From Nocardiopsis suaedae (GTDB lineage Bacteria > Actinomycetota > Actinomycetes > Streptosporangiales > Streptosporangiaceae), in NCBI RefSeq assembly GCF_027706745.1, contig NZ_JAQFWP010000012.1, positions 1 to 64,000 on the forward strand: DNA of 64,000 bases, written 5' to 3'. The position numbers and the translations under genes are program-made. Numbering within the stretch: the stretch's first letter is position 1; each line of letters starts with the position of its first letter. Below, piece by piece: positions 1 to 7,193 of the stretch. The notes under the pieces are model-generated. The model was not told where the DNA came from. It saw only the letters and a program-made list of their open reading frames with translations, and searched no databases.

Positions 1-105
1 GACCGGGGTTGTGAGCCACAGACCCGAGACTCAAGATCCAAGAAACACGCCCTAGTGCTCGGGCAGTTCTTCGCCCGGCTCCCACCGGCGGTAAAAGCAC
101 ACGGC

Positions 106-462
106 TCACGAGAGCTGGATGAGGGCGTACAGCAGGAGCGCTATCACCGGGACCGCGAGAAGCGCCCGCAAGCCGACTGAAGTGCGTGACTTGTCAGGCG
201 AAGTGGTCTTCATGGCGCCCTCCTCAGGAGCGGGCCTGCTTGGCGCCATCAGCCACCAACCCGTGGTGGGTCCCCACGGCCCCATGGGATCGGCCTTGTC
301 CAGGTCGGCGGTGCCCACCCGGAGCCGTGGCCCTTCGAAGAAGCTGACCTCCGCCTGACCTAGAAAGTCGATCCTCTCGACTCTGCCCGGTGCCCCCGCA
401 GGTACGCGCGCTAAGGAGCCGAGCGGGCGTTTCGCAATTACGACGTCACCTTCTCTGATCAT
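106..462 (-). CDS. Small membrane-anchored protein of unknown function
   Basis: A 118-residue product starting MIREGDVVIAK. An earlier in-frame start exists at 519, but the ATG at 462 has GGAGGT a few bases upstream. The first ~60 residues (GDVVIAKRPLG ... APGRVERIDFLGQAEVSFFEG) look like a small beta-barrel of SH3/KOW type. The last ~23 residues are hydrophobic and end the protein, so it is probably C-tail anchored. An in-frame ATG before the membrane segment (MKTTSPDKS) also has a GA-rich RBS, so a 35-residue membrane peptide could be made separately. I do not recognise a family. Confidence 0.55.
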   Translation of the reverse strand: MIREGDVVIAKRPLGSLARVPAGAPGRVERIDFLGQAEVSFFEGPRLRVGTADLDKADPMGPWGPTTGWWLMAPSRPAPEEGAMKTTSPDKSRTSVGLRALLAVPVIALLLYALIQLS

Positions 463-518
463 GGGGGACCTCCTCCAGCACACAGAACCCTCGTCGGCCG
501 TGGCCTGGCCGCAGGGCA

Positions 519-558
519 TAGACGAAGCCCGTCGCCACCAGGCGACGGGCTTCGTCTA
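519..558. terminator. 18-bp perfect hairpin terminator
   Basis: Inverted repeat with arms 519-536 and 541-558 and a 4-base loop. It lies just past the stop of the minus-strand regulator (577) and upstream of the small membrane-protein gene, so it probably ends the regulator transcript. There is no clear T-run on either side. Confidence 0.7.
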
Positions 559-576
559 TATCGGACGACTTGTTCT

Positions 577-1815
577 TCAGGAACCGATCTGACCGGAAAC
601 GGCCCTGAGCTTCTCATTGAACTCGAGCGTCGTGGCCTCTTTCGGGTACATCTCCTGCAACACCTGCTCGAGGTCGCGCCCTACCATGAGGAGGGACGGG
701 ATGGACCGGCGTTCGATGTTGAAGGCACGGTCACCGAACTCGCCCGCCCCTTCAAGGTCGCCTTCTCGCGCCGCTGCCACACCGAGCGTCACGTTGGCTT
801 CAGCGATCCGCATCGGAGATCGCGGAGTGCCGTCGAAGTCCGTGCCGGCCGCGATCACCTGCCTCGCGAGCGAAGTGGCGAGGCGGTCTTCTCCTACCAG
901 GCGGTAGCAGTCCATGGCGTAGAAGTCGAACTTCGATGGATCGATAGCGAAGTGATTATCGAGGTTCTCCGGGTGCGGAAGCCCTTCGAGCATGTTCCTG
1001 CCATCCTCAAGGGCCAGCTCGACCTGCCGTCTGTCGCCCAGGCGTGCCCAGGCCTTCGCCCGCTGCGCGGTCAGCTGGACTGCGACATCCTGCGCACCGG
1101 CGATCTGCACTCCCTCTTGGGCCGCGGCAACGACTCCCCGGTAGTCACCTCGCGTCAGAGCCATCCATGCTCTGACCTCGTGGGCCCACCCGCTTATGGC
1201 CGTATGCCCTGACTCGGCTCCGAGCGACAATGCCGCCTTGCGGGTGGCTTCTGCCGACCGTGCGTCGCCGAGGTCGAACTCGACGCACGCCACCAGGAGG
1301 GCCAACCAGCCCGCGATGACGAGGATTTCCCGGTGCTGGCTCAGCGTGAGCCTGCTGGACTGCATCCCCGCCACGCGGCGAAGCCACTGACGTCCCTCGA
1401 TCACGAGCTGCTCGCTCGGCATGTACGGATACTCGGATGCGAGTCGGTCCGCGGTGATCCGCAGCGCGTCAAGGGTGGCGGTGTCGACGTCGGAGGCCTG
1501 CATGCGGCTGACGATGTCGAGGGTCTCCAGGCCGGTAGCTGCCACGATCTCCGCCTGGCCGTCCCCCTTGCGTCCCTGCTGTGGGAAGAGGGCCGCCGTG
1601 ACCGTGCCAAAGGTGGCCGCGAGGATCCCCTTGTAGTAGGCGCTCGGCTGCGTGTCGCCCGCCTCCCAGCGCTTCCACTGCCGCAGGAGGCTGTCGTCCG
1701 ACGGCAGCTCCTTGTCCGCGTGCATGCGCATCGCGGCGATCGCATCAGCCTGTGACCACTGGCGAGCGTCTCGCTCGGCCGCCAGCCGTCGGGACCATCC
1801 TGGCCTGTCGTCCAT
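577..1815 (-). CDS. XRE-family regulator with TPR-like C-terminal region
   Basis: A 412-residue protein. Residues ~5-75 form a helix-turn-helix (RLAAERDARQWSQADAIAAM, then QWKRWEAGDTQPS), typical of actinomycete XRE regulators. The remainder is all-alpha with repeated A/L helices resembling TPR repeats, the usual ligand or partner-binding half of this family. The chosen ATG has GAGGAGG 8 nt upstream; an upstream in-frame start at 1905 lacks one. It is divergent from the MFS transporter gene, and the shared 217-bp gap contains a palindrome, so it may control that transporter. Ligand unknown. Confidence 0.8.
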   Translation of the reverse strand: MDDRPGWSRRLAAERDARQWSQADAIAAMRMHADKELPSDDSLLRQWKRWEAGDTQPSAYYKGILAATFGTVTAALFPQQGRKGDGQAEIVAATGLETLDIVSRMQASDVDTATLDALRITADRLASEYPYMPSEQLVIEGRQWLRRVAGMQSSRLTLSQHREILVIAGWLALLVACVEFDLGDARSAEATRKAALSLGAESGHTAISGWAHEVRAWMALTRGDYRGVVAAAQEGVQIAGAQDVAVQLTAQRAKAWARLGDRRQVELALEDGRNMLEGLPHPENLDNHFAIDPSKFDFYAMDCYRLVGEDRLATSLARQVIAAGTDFDGTPRSPMRIAEANVTLGVAAAREGDLEGAGEFGDRAFNIERRSIPSLLMVGRDLEQVLQEMYPKEATTLEFNEKLRAVSGQIGS

Positions 1816-2006
1816 CGCGCGCCTCCTCGTGAGGTGTACGCCCCGAGCCTCCCAGCTCGCTCCCGGCGGCACCGGTGACGAGAGGGGGGACATCGACGGT
1901 GTCACCCTACTTGTCCTGTATCTGCCACCGTGATCGTCACTTCATGTGACCTCTCACTTCCACAAGAGTCAGCACTGTTCAGCAAGTGACAGTCGTTCTC
2001 AGCGCG

Positions 2007-2021
2007 CTACAGGCGCTGTAG
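2007..2021. promoter_or_regulatory. Palindrome in divergent promoter region
   Basis: CTACAG-GCG-CTGTAG, a perfect inverted repeat ending 12 bases before the MFS start codon in the 1816-2032 divergent intergenic region. It is a plausible operator for the neighbouring XRE regulator, inferred from position and symmetry only. Confidence 0.35.
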
Positions 2022-2032
2022 ACGGAGGAACA

Positions 2033-3286
2033 GTGACTCTGGCTACCCCCCACCCGCCGGAACCAGAAGCCGGCTACCTGTCTCGCCTCCGGGCGACCTG
2101 CACCAACCTCGCGACGGAACGTTCCCTGCGCCTGTACATGCTCGGACGGCTCTGCAGCCATTCCGGGAACGGAGCGCACGGAGTGGCCATCGCCGCCACG
2201 GTCTGGCAAGTGTCAGGCGGATCGGGTCTCGCGCTGGGGCTCGTCCCCTTCGCGCAGTTCTTGCCGCAGCTGCTCATCGGTGCTCATGCGGGCGCCTTGA
2301 TCGATCGCTGGAGCCGGCGACGCGCGATGCTGCTTCAGCAGACGGTCGCTCTCGGGCTGGCGGCCTCCATGGCCGTCCTTGTGCTCTCAGGAGCAGCTGA
2401 GCTGTGGTCGATCCTCTTCATCGTGCTCGGGATCGGGTTCTCGACCTCCTTCTCCAATCCGCTCCAGGCGGCCATGGTCGGTGAACTTGTCACGCACGGC
2501 TCTGCTCGCCAGGCGGCGGTCGCTCTGAACAGCGCGTCCTGGCAGGTCGGAACACTGGCCGGCGCGAGCCTTGCCGGACTTGCGATTCCGCTGATCGGCC
2601 CCGGCGCGGTGATGCTCATTAGCCCGACAACGTACTTGATCTCCCTTGCCAGCCTCCTGGCGATCAGGGCGAGCGACCTCGCTCAGCCGAGGCCGCGGAC
2701 CAGACTCGAGAAGGTGTCGCTCCGCGCCCTTTTCGCGGAACCTGATCTTGCGACGTCCCTCCTTCTCGCATCCGCGGTGTCCCTGTTCGGCATGGGCGCC
2801 CTGCAGACAGGGATGCAGGTACTCGTCGTGGACACTGCGCAGGACCTCTCTGAGGGAACTGCTCTGGGTCTGGCGTCCGCGGCTGTCGCACTTGGCGGGA
2901 TCGCTGCCCAGCTTTATGTGCTCGGCTCGGCCATCCCGACAGGGCGGAGGCTGACCGGCTATGCCACTGCACTCGGGGCAAGCCTCATTGCGAGTGCGTT
3001 CCTGCCGCACTTCCTCCTCGTGCTGGCCGGAGGATGCGTCGCCGGGTGGCTCACCTACTCCCACCAGACGTCGGCGCAGGTCATCAACCAAAGAGTCCCG
3101 GATCACATGAAGGGACAAGTGGCCGGCGCCTGGTTCGCGGCCAGCAGCACGAAGGCGATCTCAGCGGTGATCGCGGGCGGACTCGCCGATCTCCTCGGCC
3201 CCCGCGTCGGCATCGTCGTCCTGGCCGGAGGGCTGTTGACCGCCGCCGTCGCCAGCAAGCGCCTTCAGACCCGCGACGGCCGCTGA
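2033..3286 (+). CDS. MFS transporter
   Basis: A 417-residue integral membrane protein with about 12 hydrophobic segments. It has the MFS loop signature after TM2 (GAHAGALIDRWSRRRAMLLQ), matching the D-R-x-x-R/K-R pattern, and a related glycine-rich second half. The GTG at 2033 has GGAGGA five bases upstream; an ORF extension to 1946 has no RBS. It most resembles macrolide-exporter-type MFS permeases that remove drugs or metabolites from the cytoplasm, but the substrate cannot be read from sequence. It may be element cargo controlled by the adjacent XRE regulator. Confidence 0.85.
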   Translation: MTLATPHPPEPEAGYLSRLRATCTNLATERSLRLYMLGRLCSHSGNGAHGVAIAATVWQVSGGSGLALGLVPFAQFLPQLLIGAHAGALIDRWSRRRAMLLQQTVALGLAASMAVLVLSGAAELWSILFIVLGIGFSTSFSNPLQAAMVGELVTHGSARQAAVALNSASWQVGTLAGASLAGLAIPLIGPGAVMLISPTTYLISLASLLAIRASDLAQPRPRTRLEKVSLRALFAEPDLATSLLLASAVSLFGMGALQTGMQVLVVDTAQDLSEGTALGLASAAVALGGIAAQLYVLGSAIPTGRRLTGYATALGASLIASAFLPHFLLVLAGGCVAGWLTYSHQTSAQVINQRVPDHMKGQVAGAWFAASSTKAISAVIAGGLADLLGPRVGIVVLAGGLLTAAVASKRLQTRDGR

Positions 3287-3310
3287 TCCTCTACCGCCTG
3301 GAGTGCCCCC

Positions 3311-3499
3311 ATGACTATCCCCGAGCTGTTGCTCGCCACAGAGCGTCTGAACGATCTTGCCCTGCGTCTCGACGAGCTGACGGACTCCGTCGAGGAGATG
3401 AAGACTAGGGTTCGAGCTTGCGAAGTCGCTGGTCAAGCCCCTTCACCTCGTCCTGAAGGCTGTTCAGCTTCTCAATCAGGGCCTCCATCTTCTCCATGA
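3311..3499 (+). CDS. Small coiled-coil protein (62 aa)
   Basis: Starts 24 bases after the MFS stop with a GGAG upstream. Residues 5-35 (ATERLNDLALRLDELTDSVEEM) form a heptad-type helix. The last third overlaps the 3' end of the convergent GntR gene by 95 bp and reads as low-complexity antisense, so the true protein may be shorter or decayed. Function unknown. Confidence 0.4.
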   Translation: MTIPELLLATERLNDLALRLDELTDSVEEMKTRVRACEVAGQAPSPRPEGCSASQSGPPSSP

Positions 3500-3764
3500 G
3501 GGCAGTCATCTCCGGGCTCGATTCGACCGCGGCCTCTGGGCGCGCCTCCACGACGGTTCCTCGTCCAGCTACCGGGGTCACCAGCCCCTCCTCACGCAGA
3601 ACCCGGATCGCTGCACCGACGGTGTTCCTGGCAACGCCGAGCTCGTCTGCCAGCACTCGCCCCGAGGGAAGTTGGGTCCCGACCTCGTAGACCCCCTGAT
3701 CGATCCGGTTGCGCAGCTCAGCAGCGACTTTCAGGTACGGGATGACGGTGTCGTGAGCAGCCAT
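3405..3764 (-). CDS. Short GntR-family repressor with C-terminal coiled coil
   Basis: A 119-residue protein. Residues ~8-72 are a GntR winged helix (LRNRIDQGVYEVGTQLPSGR, DELGVARNTVGAAIRVLREE, GRGTVV). Instead of an effector domain it has a ~40-residue coiled coil (MEKMEALIEKLNSLQDEVKG), likely for dimerisation. Small GntR proteins of this kind (KorSA/KorA type) repress transfer genes in actinomycete integrative elements. It is divergent from the long plus-strand gene series, with direct repeats in the gap, so it is probably the master repressor of element A. Confidence 0.8.
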   Translation of the reverse strand: MAAHDTVIPYLKVAAELRNRIDQGVYEVGTQLPSGRVLADELGVARNTVGAAIRVLREEGLVTPVAGRGTVVEARPEAAVESSPEMTALMEKMEALIEKLNSLQDEVKGLDQRLRKLEP

Positions 3765-3787
3765 GACACCACACTAGAGGCTCGTTC

Positions 3788-3845
3788 GGCTCAAGTCACC
3801 CAAACAAATTCCACCCGATTGGCTTGACTGGCTCTAGTGGCTTGA
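3788..3845. promoter_or_regulatory. Divergent promoter region with GGCTTGA direct repeats
   Basis: Within the 136-bp gap between the GntR gene and the next plus-strand gene, GGCTTGA occurs at 3821 and 3839 (18-bp spacing) and a related GGCTCAA at 3788. The local base composition is more AT-rich than its surroundings. A candidate binding region for the adjacent GntR repressor; inference. Confidence 0.35.
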
Positions 3846-3900
3846 GTAGCTTGGGATTTAGTTGGACAGCACCGAACACCGTTGGACCGAGGAGGACGCG

Positions 3901-4389
3901 ATGACCGCCACCGCGAACGACAAGCGCAAGGCCGTTCTCGCCGAGATCGCTCGTGAGGAGCTCGTCCGCCTCGTCTACGGCCCGATCACCAACGAGAAGG
4001 ACTTCGCCAAGCTCGCCGAGCTGGCCGACGCCGCCGGGGTCCGCCTGGAGGACGTACTCCCGGCCAGCGGAGAGCCCGGCCACGACCCGCGCACCCACCG
4101 GCCGGCCGCCAAGGCCTCCGAGCCCGCCGACCCGGAACGCACCGCGCCGCGCGAGCCCGCCCAGGAAGAACTCGACGAGCTGGCCGAGGGCATCGAGGAG
4201 CTGGAGGCCCAGAGCAGGGTCGCCGCCTACGCCTCCGACGTGGCCGACCTGCTCGACACCGACATGGACGAGGCCGAGGCCATCGTCCGCGGCTGGGGCG
4301 CCCGCCCCCGCCCCGGCATCCTCGCCTTCCTCCTGGCCCACGGGTCCGAGTGGACCCGCCTGCATCTGGTCACCGAACTGGCTTCCTGA
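3901..4389 (+). CDS. Hypothetical acidic protein, first gene of the element A series
   Basis: A 162-residue acidic, helix-rich protein. The start MTATANDKRK has GAGGAGG upstream; a TTG at 3862 is possible but less likely. The middle (residues ~55-90) is E/A/P-rich and probably disordered; the C-terminal part (DVADLLDTDMDEAEAIVRGWGARPRPG) looks folded. No family recognised. It is the first gene downstream of the GntR promoter region. Confidence 0.7.
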   Translation: MTATANDKRKAVLAEIAREELVRLVYGPITNEKDFAKLAELADAAGVRLEDVLPASGEPGHDPRTHRPAAKASEPADPERTAPREPAQEELDELAEGIEELEAQSRVAAYASDVADLLDTDMDEAEAIVRGWGARPRPGILAFLLAHGSEWTRLHLVTELAS

Positions 4390-4435
4390 CCAGCACGAAC
4401 ACCCAGCACCGCCGATACGACAGGAGAAGTGTGCC

Positions 4436-4753
4436 GTGAACAGCCCGATCGCCACCGCCACCGACCGGACACGCGCCCTGGCGGCCGCCGCCCTGATCTC
4501 CAACCCCGCCCACCCCACCCACGTGGCCACGGCCGCGGTCCACACCCAGATCGCCTGCAGGGCCTCGTGCCCCTGCGGTTGGGACGCGATCCGCCCCACC
4601 CCCGAGGACGCCGTAGTAGAGGCCGCCCTGCACCGCCTGGACCCCGCCGAGTGGCGCCAGGACGACCGCTCCGAGGCCATCGCCGCCGGAGGCGACGAGT
4701 TCTGGGAGACGGACCCGGCCGACTTCCCCAGCATCGGGATGGAGGCCGCCTGA
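4436..4753 (+). CDS. Hypothetical Cys-containing protein (105 aa)
   Basis: GTG start with AGGAG upstream. A CRASCPCGWD cluster near residue 40 suggests a small metal site; the C-terminal half is acidic. The stop overlaps the next start (TGATG), so it is translationally coupled to the Pycsar-like gene. Not recognised. Confidence 0.6.
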   Translation: MNSPIATATDRTRALAAAALISNPAHPTHVATAAVHTQIACRASCPCGWDAIRPTPEDAVVEAALHRLDPAEWRQDDRSEAIAAGGDEFWETDPADFPSIGMEAA

Positions 4754-5178
4754 TGAGCGAGATCGAGCTGAGCGAGGCCATCGAGGAGGTCCGCACCGAG
4801 GTTGGCCGCATCGACACCAAGGCCTCCCTTCTCATGGGGCTAGCCGGTGCCGGGGCCGGAATCGCTGCCTCGGGCGACCTGCTCACCGGGGACGAGCCCG
4901 GGGTGTGGCTGGTGCGGGCCGGGGCCGCTGCCCTGGCGGGCGCGACTCTGGCCGCGTTGAAGGCCGTGCGCCCGCGCTTGGCGCGCGCCCCGTTCATGCG
5001 CAACCGGAGCGTCGCAGCCCCGCGGCTGGCCCTCGACCTGGAGAGCCCGCAGGAGCGCTACCAGGCGCTGTGCACGGTGGCCGCCGCCAAGTACAAGGCC
5101 GTGCGCTGCGCGGTGGACCTGATCATCTTCGCCGTGCTGACCATCGCCGCCGGCACCGTCTGGCAGCACCTCACATGA
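4753..5178 (+). CDS. Pycsar-effector-like (PycTM) membrane protein
   Basis: A 141-residue protein. The N-terminal helix runs into a DTKAS motif (VGRIDTKASLLMGLAGAGAG) that immediately precedes the first membrane helix, then two more hydrophobic segments (VRAGAAALAGATLAALKA and AVDLIIFAVLTIAAGTVW). This arrangement is that of the PycTM family, membrane effectors of Pycsar anti-phage systems that are triggered by cyclic CMP or UMP and disrupt the membrane. No cyclase gene is visible nearby, so it may be a stand-alone relative with another trigger, or a conjugation or entry-exclusion factor. Coupled to genes on both sides. Confidence 0.6.
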   Translation: MSEIELSEAIEEVRTEVGRIDTKASLLMGLAGAGAGIAASGDLLTGDEPGVWLVRAGAAALAGATLAALKAVRPRLARAPFMRNRSVAAPRLALDLESPQERYQALCTVAAAKYKAVRCAVDLIIFAVLTIAAGTVWQHLT

Positions 5179-5399
5179 CCCGCCGCCTGCCCGCATTCGC
5201 TCTGGAACTCGGGCAGCGCGTTCTCATCGACGGCCACCCGGCCCAAGTCATCGGCACCCGGCCCCACCCCGACCGGGACCAGGCCGCCCGCGGACGCCTC
5301 CAACTGTGCCTGGTCCGTTGGAGCGGTCACGCCTACTGGGTCGACTACCTCACCGTCAATGCCGCCGACCCCATCGCGCTCGACGGCGACACAGTCTGA
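5175..5399 (+). CDS. Small hypothetical protein (74 aa)
   Basis: ATG overlaps the preceding stop by 4 bases (ATGA). The sequence (LELGQRVLIDGHPAQVIGTRP ... CLVRWSGHAYWVDYLTV) alternates like a small beta-barrel, similar in feel to SH3-like adaptor domains. No family assigned. Confidence 0.6.
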   Translation: MTRRLPAFALELGQRVLIDGHPAQVIGTRPHPDRDQAARGRLQLCLVRWSGHAYWVDYLTVNAADPIALDGDTV

Positions 5400-5450
5400 C
5401 CTCGTTTCTCCTTCTCTCCTCCGAAGCCCTCACAGCGAAAGGACGAAGAC

Positions 5451-5663
5451 GTGCACGACCCGGCTGACCTGATCACCGTCACCGTGCCCGCGTGGCTGGC
5501 TGCCCTCCTCGCGCTCTACGCGCTCGTGACGCTGCTGGCGATGCTCGGCGACATGTTCGTCGCCCTCATTGACGTCTGGAAGCTCCTGCGCCCGGTCCTG
5601 GCGCCGCGGCGCAGGGGCGGCCCTGATGAACGGGGCGGCCACGGACACGAGCGGGCCGCCTGA
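5451..5663 (+). CDS. Small membrane protein (70 aa), Spd-like
   Basis: GTG start with AAAGGA upstream. One long hydrophobic segment (VPAWLAALLALYALVTLLAML) is followed by a basic, disordered tail. Small membrane proteins in this position near traB in actinomycete elements are often spread (Spd) proteins helping plasmid distribution along hyphae. That role is inference from context. Confidence 0.6.
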   Translation: MHDPADLITVTVPAWLAALLALYALVTLLAMLGDMFVALIDVWKLLRPVLAPRRRGGPDERGGHGHERAA

Positions 5664-5809
5664 TGGTCGCTTCCGTCGCAGCGCAACTGACCATCCTCGT
5701 CGTCGCCGTGGGCGGGCTGAGCCTGGCCTTCCTCGGCAGCGACCTGCTCAACGCCCTCCACGAGGCCGCCGACCAGCGATTCCGAAACGACGACACCAGG
5801 GAGCACTGA
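5663..5809 (+). CDS. Small membrane peptide (48 aa)
   Basis: ATG overlaps the previous stop (TGATG). The product has an N-terminal membrane helix (LTILVVAVGGLSLAFLG) and a charged C-terminus (RFRNDDTREH). Translational coupling to its neighbours supports it being real despite its size. Confidence 0.55.
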   Translation: MVASVAAQLTILVVAVGGLSLAFLGSDLLNALHEAADQRFRNDDTREH

Positions 5810-5810
5810 C

Positions 5811-6161
5811 ATGCCCACACGCGACCTGTCCACGCCCGAGCTGTTGGTGATCGCCTCGGTCGTCACCGGCCAGCTCGACGAACACTGGACCTCTCACCCG
5901 TCCTTCGCCATCCGGGTCTGGGTGGACATGCTCGGCCGCCCCCAGATCGATCTGACCCTGCACCGCGACGGCACCACCAACGAGGAAAGGGCCGCCTGGC
6001 TCGAGCACCTCGCTGAAGTCCTGGGCACCACCGTGCAGCACCCGTCCGGCCCCCACACCGCCTCTTCCGTGCACCTGGACGACTGGCACGGCACCGGCAT
6101 CCACATCTGCGCCACCGCCCGCACCCGCGACCCCGAGAAGACCCTGCAGGAGGCGAGCTGA
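5811..6161 (+). CDS. Hypothetical protein (116 aa)
   Basis: Starts 2 bases after the preceding stop, with AGGGAG upstream. Soluble, mixed alpha/beta (WVDMLGRPQIDLTLHRDG ... WLEHLAEVLGTTV). Ends directly abutting the next start. Not recognised. Confidence 0.65.
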   Translation: MPTRDLSTPELLVIASVVTGQLDEHWTSHPSFAIRVWVDMLGRPQIDLTLHRDGTTNEERAAWLEHLAEVLGTTVQHPSGPHTASSVHLDDWHGTGIHICATARTRDPEKTLQEAS

Positions 6162-6713
6162 ATGCTGCGCACCACGTCGCTGAAGCAGCGGATCCAGGGC
6201 CTGGAGGAAGAGCTGGCCCGCGAGCGCCGGAACCGCGAGGCCGCCGAGAACAAGGCGGCCCGCCTGCGCTGCGAGCTGCGGCACGCCGACCACCAGCTGC
6301 ACACCGCCCGCAAGGAGATCGAACGGCTCAACAGCACCGAGCCGGACTTCTCGCTGCAGCGCGAGCGCCAGACCCGCGCCGCAACCGCGGCCCTCGAAGA
6401 GGCCTTCACCGCCGACTCCCCGCAGGCCGCCACGGCCGCGGCCCAGCGCGCCCAGGCCCTGATGGCCCTGGACCCCAGGTGCTTCAGCGACCCCCAGGTG
6501 TTCTGCGACCCGGACACCGCCAAGCCCAGCGGCTTCGCCTACGGCGTCCTCACGGCCGACTGCTCCATCAAATCCTTCAGCTTCCGGAGCGACGCCAAGG
6601 CGTTCCTCACCGGGCGCCACGGCATGACCTCGGCCGACGCCGACAAGCTCCTCCGCTGGCACGAAGAGGCCGCCCGCCGCCGAGACGCCGACCTGGACGC
6701 CGCGCCGTTCTGA
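6162..6713 (+). CDS. Coiled-coil hypothetical protein (183 aa)
   Basis: The ATG directly follows the previous stop. Residues ~5-65 are a long charged coiled coil (LKQRIQGLEEELARERRNRE). The C-terminal part contains an A-rich helix and a mixed domain with two cysteines (DPRCFSDPQVFCDP). Probably structural or oligomeric; function unknown. A hairpin follows the gene. Confidence 0.65.
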   Translation: MLRTTSLKQRIQGLEEELARERRNREAAENKAARLRCELRHADHQLHTARKEIERLNSTEPDFSLQRERQTRAATAALEEAFTADSPQAATAAAQRAQALMALDPRCFSDPQVFCDPDTAKPSGFAYGVLTADCSIKSFSFRSDAKAFLTGRHGMTSADADKLLRWHEEAARRRDADLDAAPF

Positions 6714-6743
6714 GACACCGCCCGCACCCTCGGCCCTGACCTG

Positions 6744-6767
6744 ACGCCCTGCCCGCGAGCAGGGCGT
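6744..6767. terminator. Hairpin between cassettes
   Basis: 9-bp arms ACGCCCTGC/GCAGGGCGT with a 6-base loop, between the coiled-coil gene and the next start. Confidence 0.6.
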
Positions 6768-6790
6768 TCGCACTCCCAAGGAGAACAGTG

Positions 6791-7111
6791 ATGACCCCTG
6801 TCCCGCCGCGTGCCCTGCCCACCACCCAGGACGACCTGCACAACATCGAGCGCACGGCCGCCGCCGCTGTGGACCACCCCCAGCGGATCATCTCGGCGGT
6901 TCTGGTGCCCACCGGTGTCTATCTGCGCATCCACTGCGACTACACCCACGTGGCCGCGGACGTCCTGAACGGGTGCGGCTACACCGCGACGCTGATCCGC
7001 ACGGGCCACATCCTCGTCAGCGGCGTGGCCGACCGCACCTGCCTCCTGGATGCCGAGATCAACCGGCTGGAGGCCGAGCGCCGCTCCCTGGACGAGATCA
7101 CTCTGGCCTGA
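6791..7111 (+). CDS. Hypothetical protein (106 aa)
   Basis: The ATG has AAGGAGA at 7-base spacing; a GTG three bases upstream is less well placed. Small alpha/beta protein (IISAVLVPTGVYLRIHCDYTH ... LLDAEINRLEAERRSLDE) ending in a charged helix. Flanked by hairpins on both sides, so it is a one-gene cassette. Not recognised. Confidence 0.65.
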   Translation: MTPVPPRALPTTQDDLHNIERTAAAAVDHPQRIISAVLVPTGVYLRIHCDYTHVAADVLNGCGYTATLIRTGHILVSGVADRTCLLDAEINRLEAERRSLDEITLA

Positions 7112-7134
7112 ACTCTCCTGGCCCCTCATGCAGA

Positions 7135-7170
7135 AGGGCGGCCCCGCCGCTGTGACCGGCGGGCCGCCCT
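7135..7170. terminator. Strong GC hairpin
   Basis: Arms 7135-7149 and 7157-7170 (one bulged C) lie between the 106-aa gene and the large membrane protein gene. Confidence 0.65.
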
Positions 7171-7193
7171 GTGACACCTGAAAGGCGCCAACC

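Noticed and set aside
3406-3417. TAGGGTTCGA matches the 3' part of tRNA-Tyr and could be the left attachment site of element A
   Set aside because: Only 10 bp match and it lies inside the 3' coding end of the GntR gene; a real tRNA-derived repeat should be longer and noncoding.
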